NCBI GenBank assembly: GCA_013350335.1
Contig: CM023540.1
Span: 2,294,001 to 2,358,000 of the forward strand
Source of the DNA: Chimonanthus salicifolius
Taxonomy: Eukaryota; Streptophyta; Magnoliopsida; Laurales; Calycanthaceae
Length of the DNA: 64,000 nt
Direction: 5' to 3'
In this document: in pieces, positions 44,068 to 55,996 of the stretch
Numbering within the stretch: position 1 is the stretch's first letter
Layout: each line of letters opens with the position of its first letter
Program-made: the position numbers and the translations under genes
The notes under the pieces: model-generated
Told to the model about the DNA's origin: nothing
Database searches by the model: none
What the model saw: only the letters and a program-made list of their open reading frames with translations

Positions 44068-47000
44068 TGTAACGCCCCGCCTTTTTTCACTCACTTCTTC
44101 CCGTAAATCAGAGTCTATTTTTTTTTTTTTATAATAGAGTAGAGTGATAGAGAACGGGACGTCACGACGTGAGCTAAGTCCGAACTTCCAAAGTCCGAGC
44201 CTTAACTGGCCAACCCTATGTGTGTATGGACTAAGTCCATGAAAACAGTTCACACATAATAATATCAACCTGTGGAATAACATCATAAAATGCGGAATCA
44301 TTATAGAACCAAGTTCTATTCCATTCAGATAGCACAGTACGTCAAGTCCTTAGTCATCATTCAAATATCAAAATTATCCAAATAAACATCCAACCATCTA
44401 AGTTATTACATTCCGAAATCTAGATACTCAAAATACAAGTCCATGAGTAACTTTAAATAAAAATATAAACTAAATCATCCACGCTCCTATGCCTGGCCCG
44501 TCTTTCGTTCATCGTTCTCCTGATTTCCTGTGTCATCAACTAGGGTAGAAGTAGGGCGTTAGAACAACGCGCCCAGTAGGTATTCCAGTTATGGCTAACA
44601 CATGGTCATACAAAACATATATAATAATATTGTAATGTCAAAAACCATATAAATCCATGCCATGCAAGGTGACAAATGCAATGAGTCCCACCCATCACAT
44701 GTACATAAAAGTACCCACCACATAGGTCTTTCAGACGCCCCGACAGAGTGTGGACCCTCCAGAATAAAAATCCTTCACCCCATGCCATGAATGAGATGCC
44801 AATGAAACACATGCTATTTTATCATATAAACATAGCATTTAAAATCATAATTTGAAACATATCCAACACATGCTATTTTATCATATAAACATAGCATCTA
44901 AAATCACAATTTGAAACATATTCTTTGCAACATAATTTCATAAAAAATAAGATAAACACAATGTACATAAACCCATGGTTTCAAAGAGATGGAATCCTAC
45001 CAAAGACCGCTAACGTGTCATTGTATCTTTCGTTCGGTAACCGCTCAAGATCGTAAACACCTTATGAGGTCCCATTACCTTTTAATATAATAACCAATCA
45101 AAACCAAGTCCCACTTGATTTAAAATATCTTTAAGTTCATAAACCAATCCCCATGGGGTTCGGCCATACACCATGGCCGAACCCATGGTTTATCATTTTC
45201 AGCCGATATTACAAAATTGCCATTGTCCTATTTATAGCCAATACATAAACCATGAACATAAGTCTATAATTAAATCCCTAAATTAATTTATTTAAACACT
45301 TAGTCCCTCAAACACACCTTAGTGGGGTTCGGCCATACATCATGGCCGAACTTCACCCTCTTGGTAATTACCTGAGTCCATAAAACATTCATCATGGGGT
45401 TCGGCCATACACCATGGTCGAACCCATGATTCTTCATTTTAGACCATATTTACATTTTTTCCATTCCCTCCAACAACTTATGCTTAAGTTCCAACAAATA
45501 GTTCCATTAATCCTACGTAATTACCAAAATGTCATCCATGGCTATCATTCCATCATTCTCATATTTACAACATTGCCATCCACGGCTAACTTAACCCATA
45601 ACCCAATCCTTTCAAACATTAAAAACCATAAATTATTCCCCATGGGGTTTGGCCATACACCATGGCCGAACCCATGGTCTATCATTTTCAAACCTTCCAT
45701 TCATTAACACATGAACATAATAGATCCAAAATTGGTTCATGAGGTTCGGCCAAGCACCATGGCCGAACCCTATGATGTCTAAGTTTCCATTTTCACCAAC
45801 TTCTATTATTAGCAAATCCATAATTAACAAGTCCATAATTAGATACTTTCCAAATTTAGCATGCATCCTTCCATAATTAGATAGTTTCCAATTTAGCATG
45901 CAAGTCCATGATTAGAAAGTTCATAATTAGAATTTTCAAATTTAATCTCCACCTTCCAAAAATAAACCCTTGTGGGCTTCGGCCATACACCATGGCCCGA
46001 ACCTCACCCATAGAGACAATCCATCCTTTCATTCTTTCTATCTTTAAATCCTTTCTAAAAATCCACCTTCCATAAATAAAAACTTTCCCATTTATTTTCT
46101 AAACTAATAACATCCTCCATGGGGGTCAGCCATACACCATGGCCGAACCCTATGGTTCATGATCTTAACCATTATTTACTCCTTGATCTTCCATTATTTA
46201 ATCCCATTAAAATTCAATAATAATACCAACACAACTCCATGGGGTTCGGCCATACACCATGGCCGAACCCTATGGTTCATAATCTTCTTTTAACAATTAT
46301 CAATAATATTCCATGTATCCAAAAACCATCAACCATACATCCAATTTAAACCCTTTAAAATCATGAATCTACACTTATGATTTTCATCTTCATATTCCAT
46401 TAAAATAACTAATATTCTTCGTGTTTTGAACCCATAACATAACCAAAGACCTTCCATTAAGCATCTCCAAAATCCTTCCATTAAAAAAAATCATCAAAGT
46501 TCTTCCATGGGGTTCGGCCATACCACATGGCCGAACCCTATGGTTCATCTTCCATTAATTGATACTCCAATCATCTCCCATTCTTCTTCCATGGGGTTCG
46601 GCCATACACCATGCTGAACCCAATGGTTCTTTTCTTTTAAAACAAATTTATCAAATAAAATACTAACCAGTTCTGATTGATTCTTGCTTTTCCAATCCTT
46701 CTCCTTTCTTCTTGATTTTTCCCTCTTGCTGGCTGCCCTCTTTTCCTCCTTGTTTTGCCGTGAATAAGAACTTGAGATAGGGAGAGAATTCAGCTAGGGT
46801 GGTATTACCGTGCGCCCCTCTCCATGTATCTCTTTATAAAATTCTCCTTGGTCCCAACTTAGAAGGTGTCATGCGCCCCTTCTTGTTTAACTTAGAATGT
46901 GCTATGCTCATAACCCTTTATGTTTAACTTAGAAGGTGCCATTCTCATAACCCTATACATGGCCATAAGCATCCTTCCTTATTTAGTAATTTCCCTTGTT

Positions 47001-47349
47001 TTAAGATATTCTAGCACATGTGCATATCCTAGATATGCAATTTCACATACGCCCATAAATAATCTATCTCATCCATAAAATGTTTCCATAATCCCTTTAT
47101 GCGCATAATCATAGATATGCAACCTAATAATCGGCCATGCTCAATTATCCCATTCCTTATTTATTTAATTTTGCATTGCTAATTAAATTCAACCCCATTT
47201 CATTTTATTGAAATCAATTCCAAAACCGTTGGGTCCTAATTGGGCCAATGACCCAACCCTTTACCCATATAAGATCCCTATTTAATAATTCACAAATTAA
47301 ATAGGTAATTTTCATATATATTAATAAATTGAAAAACTGGGGTGTTACA
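44068..47349 (-). mobile_element. LTR-type element G (complete, 3282 bp), nested in E
   Basis: Starts TGTAACGCCCCGCC at 44068 and ends GGGGTGTTACA at 47349, opposite in orientation to E and F. Flanks are AAAAA (44063-44067) and TAAAA (47350-47354), compatible with a 5-bp duplication with one mismatch. On the minus strand: TATA-like TTTATAAAGA (46833-46842), donor-like GGTTAGT near 46668, ten hairpins, stem-loop module near 44715-44765 and the GGGCGCGTT...AACGCCC motif (44554-44574). It is close to element A. Confidence 0.9.
45151..46626. repeat. Dispersed hairpin repeats in element G
   Basis: Ten copies at about 45151-45188, 45322-45356, 45393-45429, 45640-45677, 45738-45774, 45970-46007, 46116-46155, 46237-46275, 46505-46543 and 46589-46626. 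This is the highest count per element in the window. Confidence 0.85.
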
Positions 47350-47647
47350 TAAAACCACCAGCGTAGAGGAGACGTTGCAGAGGAGTTCTAGGCCCAACTG
47401 TAGTCTATAAAGGGATAGAGATCGTGACTGTCACACACGGCTGGCTGAGAGGGAAGACACACAAACTAAGAGCGTGTGTCAACAGAGAGATACAGCAGGT
47501 TGCATAATCTGTGTCAAAGGTCAAGTAGAAATACATACAAAAGAGGCTAAGGAAGGAAAGGATCGGAAGAACAAGTCGGAGCGAAGGAAAACCGAAGGAG
47601 TCGCGGAACCGGTAAGTATTTTGATAATTTTGTTTAAAGAAAGGAAC

Positions 47648-48501
47648 GATAGGGTTCGGCCATGGTGTATGGCCGAACCCCATAGAAGAAAATTAGGGGA
47701 TGAATATAATAATTTAATGGAAGGACGAACCATAGGGTTCTGCCATGTGTATGGCCAAACCCCATGGAAAGACATTGTTTATTTTATGGGTTTTTGAGGG
47801 ATGAAAACCATGGATTGTTATGAATGTTTTAAAAGGGTTTAAAATGGATATATGGTTAAGGACATGGTTCGGCCATTGCATGGCCAAACCCTAATTTTAT
47901 TATGGCTAAGATGCTAAGCGTGAACCATGTAAAGGAATTGAGAATTGTAAATGGGCTAAAATGATATAAAGGATGGAGAACCCATGAAGAATGTTTGTGC
48001 ATAAAATGTTAGTCATAGGCCTATGTTGATGGACATGCGTTCGGCCATGGTGTATGGCCGAACCCCATGAACTATTTGGTGGATCATTTTAAAGGGTTAT
48101 TTGGAGTGTTATACATGTTTAAATAAATGAATAAACCGATGTTTTGGATCCTAAACATAAGTTGATGGAGGTAATGGCAATATTGTAATATAGGCTAAAA
48201 ATGAAAGATCATGGGTTCGGCCATACAAAGAATGAAATGGACAGCCATAGATAGAACAATGGCAATGATGTAAATAAGTGAAAATAATGGACCATGGGTT
48301 CGGCCATGGTGTATGGCCGAACCCCATGGGGAAGGTTGGATGGACTTAGGGTTTATGTATGTTAGATTAAATGAATGAGAAGTGATATGATCTTGGACTA
48401 AGTGATTAAATGATTAACTTAGGGGTGATTGATTAATAAATCAAAGGAGGGACTAAAGCCTAGTAAGTGAGGTTCGGCCATGGTGTATGGCCGAACCCCA
48501 C
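47648..48501. repeat. Dispersed hairpin repeats in element E
   Basis: Copies at about 47648-47683, 47731-47767, 47862-47891 (decayed), 48034-48069, 48292-48328 and 48466-48501, with a half copy near 48212. Confidence 0.85.
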
Positions 48502-49170
48502 AAGTTGGGTTTATGGACTTGGACATTATTGTAAATCAAATGGGACATGGTTTTAATTGATTGATATATTATAAGGTAACGGGATCTCACAAGGTGGTAC
48601 GATCGTGAACTGTTACCGGACGAAAGCGCAAGGACACGTTAGTGGTCTTTGGTAGGATTCGACCTCTTTAAAACCATGGGTTTATGTATAATGGTTTTAT
48701 CTTATTTTGATGAATTTATGTTGTAAAAGATATGTTTCAAATGTGAATTTTAATGCTATGTTTATAATATAAAATAGCATGTGTTTCATTAGCATCTCAT
48801 GCATGGCATGGGGTGAACGATATGTAACCGGAGGGGCCACACTCCGTCGGGCGTCCGAAAGGCCGATACCTTGATGTGCATTTCCCATCAAGAAGAAACT
48901 GGAGGGACCACACTTCGTTGGGCATCCGAAAGACCTATGTGGGGGTACCTTGATGATGAGAATTCCATCAAGAGGTTATTTGTAATTGTGATGGGTGGGA
49001 CTCATTGCATTTGACATCATGACATGGCATTGTTTTATATGGTTTTGACTTTATGTTATTATATATGATTTGTACTAACCATGTGTAGACCCTAATGGAA
49101 TACCTACTGGGCGCGTTGTTCTAACGCCCTACTTCTACCCTAGTGGAGGATACAGGAAAGGAAAGGGACG

Positions 49171-52100
49171 ATGAACATGATCAGCTGGGAAGAAGTTGTT
49201 CTCCCCGGAAATTGGCAAATAGAAGACGTCACCCCAAGAGTAAATGAAATAACAGATGATTTACAAAGCATAGTCAAATTACCAAATGCTAATGTTGAAG
49301 TCAATTTTAGAAGAAAAATGGAAAAGGCTAGAAGAAGCTTTGCCAGCTACACAGAAGGAAGAAGAAGTTTTAACCTAGAAGAAGTCGATGATGATAAAAA
49401 AAGTAGTGAAAAGGAAGAAATGGATCAAAAGATTTTTATAAATAAAGAAAGTGGAATTGAACACCTGTATATAAAAGAACTTCATCAGAAAGAACCTACA
49501 ACCCCAGTGAGAATGATTTCCTCCATGGAGTCATAAGAATGATTAGTATTCAAAAGCCAAAGGAGGAACCCGTCAAAAAAATTGAAATAGATAAGCCATA
49601 TCTAAAAGAAAATCTGAAAAATCGCCCTTTGAAAGAATGGTTCTTCAAGAAATTTAACCTAGAAGAAAAAGAAAAAATGAGAGAATTATGGTATTACCAA
49701 ATGGAAGAAGAAGAAAGAAATATACCTTTCTTTGATTGGTTTATGGAATATTTTAAGAAAGGGAAGGTTAAAGAGAAAGAAAACCAAAGTCCAAAACACA
49801 TAAGAGTTATAGGAAGAACGTCTAGGACATGGAAAGACATTGAAGGAAAAGAAATCCAAAAATCTCACCCTCCATGGAAAAAACTTGATATTTCTGCATC
49901 AAAAGAAACTAAGAATTATGCTATGCCTATAAAAAATGGGTCTATATTTGAATCAAAAACTGAAATAAATGGTATTGACATAGCAAAAAGCCTTGGAGAT
50001 ATAATTGAACAAAATAATTATACCAATCTATCCTTATTAACCATTGGAGAACAAACAGATAGGATAGAAAGAACAATTAGAGCAAAACCAGAATTTAGTA
50101 AAGGAAAAGAAGAAAGTTTAGAAGAAATCCCTACAAATGCGATATATGTTCCTAGAAAATTGCCATCAGGAATTATCTTGCAAGAAGGACAGTTTAAAAT
50201 GACAGATGAAATGCAAAAAGAATTAGCTACTAGAATGGAGAGCCTCAATGTTGGAGGAAAAGGATTTAATATCCTCAGAGTCTCTGCAGCAGAGAATTTG
50301 CTAGTAAATCACCTAAAGAAATGGAATCCCCAGGCTGAATTGCCGACAACAAAGAATTATTATTCCAGACCAACTCTTGTAGATCTGCAACTTGAAGAAG
50401 CCCCATATACGTATACTCATGACCTATCATATTCGGGAAATTCCTTATATGAATGGAATCTAGATGGATTAACTGAATATCAAATAATCCAAATGGTCCA
50501 TAGTATGCTGATATATTCTAATGCTTGTGAAGTTAGGGGAAACACTCCGAGAAACATCTTTCTCAAGATAACCACCTCTTTCAATGGGATATTAAGAGGA
50601 CGGTGGAATTATGGATTATCTGGAGCCCAAAGACTTGAAATTGAAAATGCTGTCAAACTAGATGAATATGGAAGAACTATATACAGAGATAAAATTACAG
50701 GAAATTTAGTAGATCCCAATATCAAACTTGAAGCAGGCACTAGTCAAATCCCTGAAAATTATGAAACACAATCTGATTGTTTCAGTGTCCTACTTTTATG
50801 CATCCTCAATGAATTCACTAGAGGAATTGCTCTAATTAACGAGAAAAATCGACAACAATTACATCATCTAAGATGTAGAACCTTAGGAGAATTTCTTGGT
50901 ATAAAGACGTATTTTTATCAAAGGTATACCAACTAAATGATTGTAATTCTGATATTTGGAAAGAAAGGTTCATTTCAGGACTACCACCCTTGTTTGCTGA
51001 AAAGGTACGTAACTCATTGAGAGAAGAAATCATGGTACTATTAATTACAGCATGCTGACATTCGGAGGAATTATACAAAGGATTAATAAGGTCAGTATTG
51101 CGCTCTGTACTGACTTAAAGATCAGTAAACAAGCTGAAAAAATGAGAAAATGCGCTGGAGATAGAGAATTAGGAGATTTCTGCTTCCAATTTGGTTTGGA
51201 CCAAACACTAGACTCAAAAAGAAAACCTTCGCGTTCTAGGTTTATCCCTGAAAGAAGAAATAAAATGATGAAGATATACAAATATAGCCGATCCAAGAGT
51301 CAATTCTGAAAGAAAAATTATGATACTCCTTTATTCAAAAGAAAATCTAAAAAATATCCTAAAATAGAAAGCCCAACTGGAAAAATACCTACTTGCTATA
51401 CTTGTGGAAAAAAGGGTCATTATTCAAACAAATGTTTCAAAAAGAAAAAATATCCTAAGAAGAAACTGAGAAAAATTACTAAAGAGGATGATGAAGAAAT
51501 TTCTGATAGAGAAGACTCTGAATTACATTCCCAAGAAGAACATGAGTCTAGCTCATCAACTGAGGAATCCAGTGTTGAAGAAAATGTTCCTCATCTTCAA
51601 CTCATTAAACTATTTCAAGCATGTACATGTAACTCTGATAATGATGGTACCGAAGAAGAATGGTCATTACCCTCTGATGAGGATCGTGGTATTCATATTC
51701 GTGTCCTTACTGCCCCTCAAAAATTGCTCCTTGAAATGATTGATAATATCCCTGATCCAAAGAAAAAGGTTCAATTTTTAAATCAAATTTCAAAATTGGG
51801 AGGGGAAGAAGAAGGAGAGAGTTCACAACACAAAAATGATGAATCTCCATATTACCCAAGAAAGGCAAAAGAAACATTTCATACGCCAACTTATTCCTTA
51901 ATAGACCTCATGGATAGAGCTGAAAAAATCCATACAATAAACAAACCATTAACTCTTGGAGATCTACAAAGAGAATTAAATGACCAAAAAAGAGAGATCA
52001 GAGAGCTAAGATTAGAATTAACCAAAAGGCAAAATGAGCTTGATGAGAGAGTTACCTTACTAAAAAATGATGGTGCTTTTGGAGAATACAATGAAGAAAA

Positions 52101-54069
52101 ATTTGTCCAAAGAATTAAAGGTGAAATTAGCAGAGTCTCTACTGGAGTAATCCCTACGAAATGCATCTATCAACAGTGGAGAGTCCAGGTGAAAATAAAA
52201 ATAAAAAATTTTGAGAAAATTGTTAACGCCATTATTGACACTGGAGCAAATTTAAATGTCATTAGATTGGGAATTGTTCCTATTGAATTTACAAGTAAGT
52301 CAAAACAATTTGTAACTGCCACCAATGGAACAAGTATTTCCATAGAAAGAAAAATTCCAAATGTTCATGTTTGCTTCCAGGGAGTCTGTGTTACTTCACC
52401 CTTTATTATTTCAGAAGTTATTGTTAATGATGTACTCCTTGGATCCCCGTTTATCCTTTTAATCCAACCTTTTTCAGTAAACACTAAGGGAATCTCTACA
52501 AATATCAAAGGCATAGATGTAAATCTTGATTTCATAGATGATCCCTGTGAAACAAAGATCCAAAAGATAAACCAAATCATAGCCACCAAAGAAAATTATG
52601 TAAATGGACTAAAAAGTGAAGCAAAAATTGCCCAAATTACAAAAATTTTGGAGAAAAAAGAGTTTAAAGAAAAAATAGAAATCTCACAAAGCAATTTGAA
52701 GATGAATGTTGCTCTGAATTACCCTCTGCATTCTGGAATAGAAAGAGGCATATTGTAAGTCTACCATACATTAAAGGATTTGATGAAAAAGATATTCCTA
52801 CAAAAGCCCGTCCATCCCAAATGGATGTAAAACATTTAAAACTTTGTCAAGAAGAAATAAGTAATTCATTAAAAAAGGGATTGATCAGAAAAAGCAAATC
52901 TCCTTGGAGCTGTACGGCATTCTATGTTGAAAAAGTAGTTGAAATTGAAAGAGGAGTTCCAAGATTGGTTATCAATTATAAGCCTTTAAACAAAGTATTG
53001 CAATCTATTAGGTATTCCCTGCCTAATACGCAAGACTTGCTTAACAAGCTAAACAATGGCAAAATATTTTCAAAATTCGACATAAAATCAGGATTTTGGC
53101 AAATTTAGATAAAAGAAGAAGATAGATATAAAACTGTATTTGCAGTCCCCATGGGACATTATGAATGGAATGTCATGCCCTTTGGATTAAAAAATACCCT
53201 ATCTGAATTTCAAAATATCATGAATAATATATTTTCATTCTACACCCAGTTTACCATTGTTTACATAGATGACATTCTTATCTTTTCAGAATCAGTGGAT
53301 CAACATTGGAAACATTTGAATATATTCAAAAGAATTATAAAAGAAAATGGTCTAGTCTTGTACAAAAGGAAAATGAACTTGTTCCAACAGAAAATCAGAT
53401 TCCTAGGATTTGAAATTGAAGCCAAAAAAATTACTCCTACCAGCAGAGTAATTCCATTTGTTGATAAATTCCTAGATGAAATCAAAGACAAAAATATGTT
53501 ACGAAGATTTCTTAGATGTTTAAATTATGTAGCCTTCTTCTATCATGACTTAGCAAAAGATGGAAAACCCTAAAGAATGGACTTCAAATCACAACAATGC
53601 TTGAAAAAAAATAAAAGAAAGAGTTAAAAATCCTCCTTGCAGATGTTTATCTGATCCAGAAGCTTTCAAAATAGTACAAACAGATGCTTCAGATATCGGC
53701 TATGGAGGAATCCTTTTACAACAAAAAGATTCAAAAGAAGAATTAATAAGATTTAATTATGGTCTTTGGAATGAAGCTCAAAAGAAATATTCAACCATCA
53801 AAAAGGAAGTTCTTGCCATTGTTCTTTGTGTAACAAAATTCCAACATGATTTATTAAACAAAGAATTTCTCATCAGAGTAGATGCCAAGGCTGCAAAAGA
53901 AATTCTAGAAAAGGATGTGAAAAATCTTGTTTCAAAACAAATATTTGCCAGATCACAAGCCATTTTATCCGTCTTTGAATTCAAAATTGAATTTATCAAC
54001 AGAAATTCTAACTCTCTCTCTGACTTTCTTACTAGAGAATTTCTTTGGGGAAGACAAAATGGCAAATAG
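49171..54069 (+). pseudogene. EPRV ORF1 polyprotein lacking its N-terminus (copy e)
   Basis: Resumes at the ISWEEVVLPGNWQIEDVTPR block after element E; the 30K core is gone. A 465-codon frame (49539-50936) covers the MP-CP linker and most of the coat, ending by frameshift after CRTLGEF. The coat C-terminus is in other frames, with an intact CCHC knuckle at 51394-51435 and an acidic tail. A 344-codon frame (51724-52758) has a heptad-rich segment (DLQRELNDQKREIRELRLEL) and the protease, DTGAN with Asp at 52237-52239. RT: 95 codons from 52821 to a TAG at 53106-53108 replacing Gln in WQIQIKE, then in frame to 53573 with YIDD (53262-53273). About 24 nt are lost at 53568. RNase H follows to the stop TAG at 54067-54069. 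Confidence 0.94.
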
Positions 54070-55371
54070 CTCTTCTCCATTTCAGAAGAAAGGAAAAGAG
54101 AAATTGGCAGATGAAGAAGAAAGCCAAAAGGGTTTTACTCCAACAAAAGACCCGAGTCAATCAAAACTATATCTTTACACTGGTAACAGAACTCTTGTTA
54201 CTTCAGATTGTCTTATGGAAGAAAGATCTGTTGAAGATAATGTATATTTTCTCTTTGGAAAGGGACTTCATTATTATTCCCCTGACAAGCGAAAAACTCA
54301 TGAATGGTATCTCAATATTTTACATCAGACGAAAAACGTCCTCATCTTCCACAACAAAAATGCAAATGGTATCATCACCTATTCAAAGTTCACTATTCTT
54401 AAAATTCTCACTGATGGAGATTGGGATGGTCCTCTTTACATGACAAGACCAGTCCAGCTCTATAATTCGATTGAGTTCTTTAATTATTGGGATTATATTG
54501 ATGCACGGAAATTTGCGTTAATGTGGCAAAATCGTCAGTATAGTCATTCTTGGTTTATTAGATTCAAAGAAGAAAGTTTTGATGTCAATCCTATTCACCG
54601 CAATTTCCCATCTTGGTTTTTCTTCACTTGGTGGTCTCATTTTGGTGCTCTCAGAAAATCCTTCCTGACAATTTTCGTTATCTATTTATTAAATTTGGCC
54701 AAGTTGAAGAAAATGTCTCCTGTGATATGATTAATGTTCTTCGTTTCTTTGCGAAGTTCCATATTCCATAAATTCTCCAATGGAAATTTGAGGTTAAAAA
54801 AGATTTATATGGTCACACTTGTCTTTTTCAAACTATGTACCAAAAATGGTGGCCTAAAATCTAGAATGATACTTATGAGAGAATTTTGAATCAAATCTCT
54901 CCTCCTAAAAAGACTAATGATCCTCTTTCAGATGAAAAGCCTTTTGAGAATGAAACAGTCATGGCTGATCTCTTAGCCAAGAAAATTGCTATAGAAATTG
55001 CTCGTGAAAAATCCCCTGATCCTATGGATATGTCTGTTGAATCTGTTAATTTTGAAGAAAAGATTAAACAGATATTAGAAGAATATCTTCCAAAGAAGAA
55101 AAATGATGATCATGATTGGGATTCTATTCATGATCCAGATGAAAATTTTGATGATGAAGCTGTGCCCCTTGAGAATCTCGATCATCACTGGGATCCTGAC
55201 TCTCATGTTAACCCTGACGGATATGTTACTGAATACCTTCGTGGTAGAAAGTTCTGGTATTCTTCAGCTAAGGAGAAAGGAAAAGAAAAGGAAAAAGAAT
55301 CTCGGTTGCCTGAATTATTCCGCATGAACTCTGCAAAAGCAATAAATTTGATGATGAAAAAGAAGATTTGA
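54059..55371 (+). pseudogene. EPRV ORF2, unknown function (copy e; best preserved)
   Basis: Starts MANSSSPF at 54059, overlapping the ORF1 stop by 11 nt. It is open for 224 codons to 54730, though the last part is out of frame after a one-base loss near 54652 (FGALRK in place of FGASRK). The block KFGQVEENVSCDMINVLRFF is in the next frame and meets a TAG near 54862. The last 161 codons (54886-55371) are open, with VNFEEKIKQILEEYLPKKK, an Asp-rich stretch (HDPDENFDDE) and a basic tail ending KKKI. The mixed Trp/Tyr-rich centre and charged ends give no known domain. ORF2 of florendoviruses is described as of unknown function. A role cannot be assigned. Confidence 0.88.
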
Positions 55372-55388
55372 TGCGATCCTTATCTTAT

Positions 55389-55400
55389 TGGTATCAGAGC
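55389..55400 (+). other. tRNA-Met primer-binding site (copy e, 3' end)
   Basis: TGGTATCAGAGC, 17 nt after the ORF2 stop. Another head-to-tail joint of viral units. Confidence 0.92.
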
Positions 55401-55657
55401 CATTGGACTTATCTCTTTAGGTGGGGGTATCCTGCCAGATGTCTTAGAATTATCAAAAGAAGATAAAGTTGTTCTTAGTGTGCATCCCATTTGGTCAAAA
55501 GATGCTTCACTTATTGTATCTTTTTACTGTGTCCCCAAGTGGGGAATCTCTTTTTGTAAAGTTGGTTTGGAAGGTTGTGTCTGCAAAAAGTCCTTTTACT
55601 TTGTGTGTTTCCTCTCTTGGTCGGAAGAGAGTTTATCCATTGTGCCCTTGCTCCATC

Positions 55658-55790
55658 TTTATAAGGAGCTCTGTGTTTTCATTTTACATCATCGACATTT
55701 GAAATCAAAATATAGAAGCTGTAAGTGTGAGCTTGTAAGTCTGAAGTGTGCTAAAGCTTGGAGTCCTGTACTCAGTCTGTAAGTAATAAA
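55658..55790 (+). promoter_or_regulatory. EPRV 35S-like TATA box and AATAAA signal (copy e)
   Basis: TTTATAAG (55658-55665) preceded by CCTTGCTCCATC and followed by GAGCTCTGTGTTTTC. AATAAA is at 55785-55790 and a donor-like CTGTAAGT overlaps just before it. The TATA-to-AATAAA distance of about 125 nt fits a short terminal redundancy. Confidence 0.65.
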
Positions 55791-55861
55791 ACTTTTATGA
55801 GTTTGATAATATAAGTTTGTTATTATGTTGTTTTCTAATCATGTTGTTTCTTTTATAGAAT

Positions 55862-55996
55862 ATGTCTAATAATCTTGCTTTGCTTAAGAAGTATTATGAT
55901 GATATTCGAACATTGAGAAAAATAAAAATCCTTCTTGAACATATAAGACAACACCTGCAAATATGCACTCATAGAAATAACCCACGACATCAATGA
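55862..55996 (+). pseudogene. Leader small ORF, first segment (copy e, 44 codons)
   Basis: MSNNLALLKKYYDDIRTLRK followed by a Leu-rich helix-like stretch, stopped by TGA where copy b reads CGA. Downstream the MPPRSVRREE segment (56096 onward) and the Arg/Glu-rich block are present but interrupted by a TGA near 56180. Confidence 0.5.

Larger units (their letters stand above)
39380..49170 (+). mobile_element. LTR-type element E (host of nested F and G; 3' end missing)
   Basis: Starts TGTAACACTTCGGAATT at 39380 in the viral leader. Own sequence is 39380-40153, 43546-44067 and 47350-49170, about 3.1 kb net. TATA box near 47406-47413, GGTAAGT at 47611, hairpin zone 47648-48501, CCTTGATG...CATCAAG stem-loops near 48870-48975, and the GGGCGCGTT...AACGCCC motif at 49109-49129. 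About 40 bp later it stops and joins viral movement sequence, so the last few hundred bases seen in C, D and F, including the CGTTACA end, are absent. The 5' part also has sequence not obvious in its relatives. Confidence 0.85.

Noticed and set aside
205..48501. CRISPR-like array reading of the regularly dispersed hairpins
   Set aside because: Spacing is irregular, the spacers are related between elements, the context is a plant genome, and no cas genes are present.
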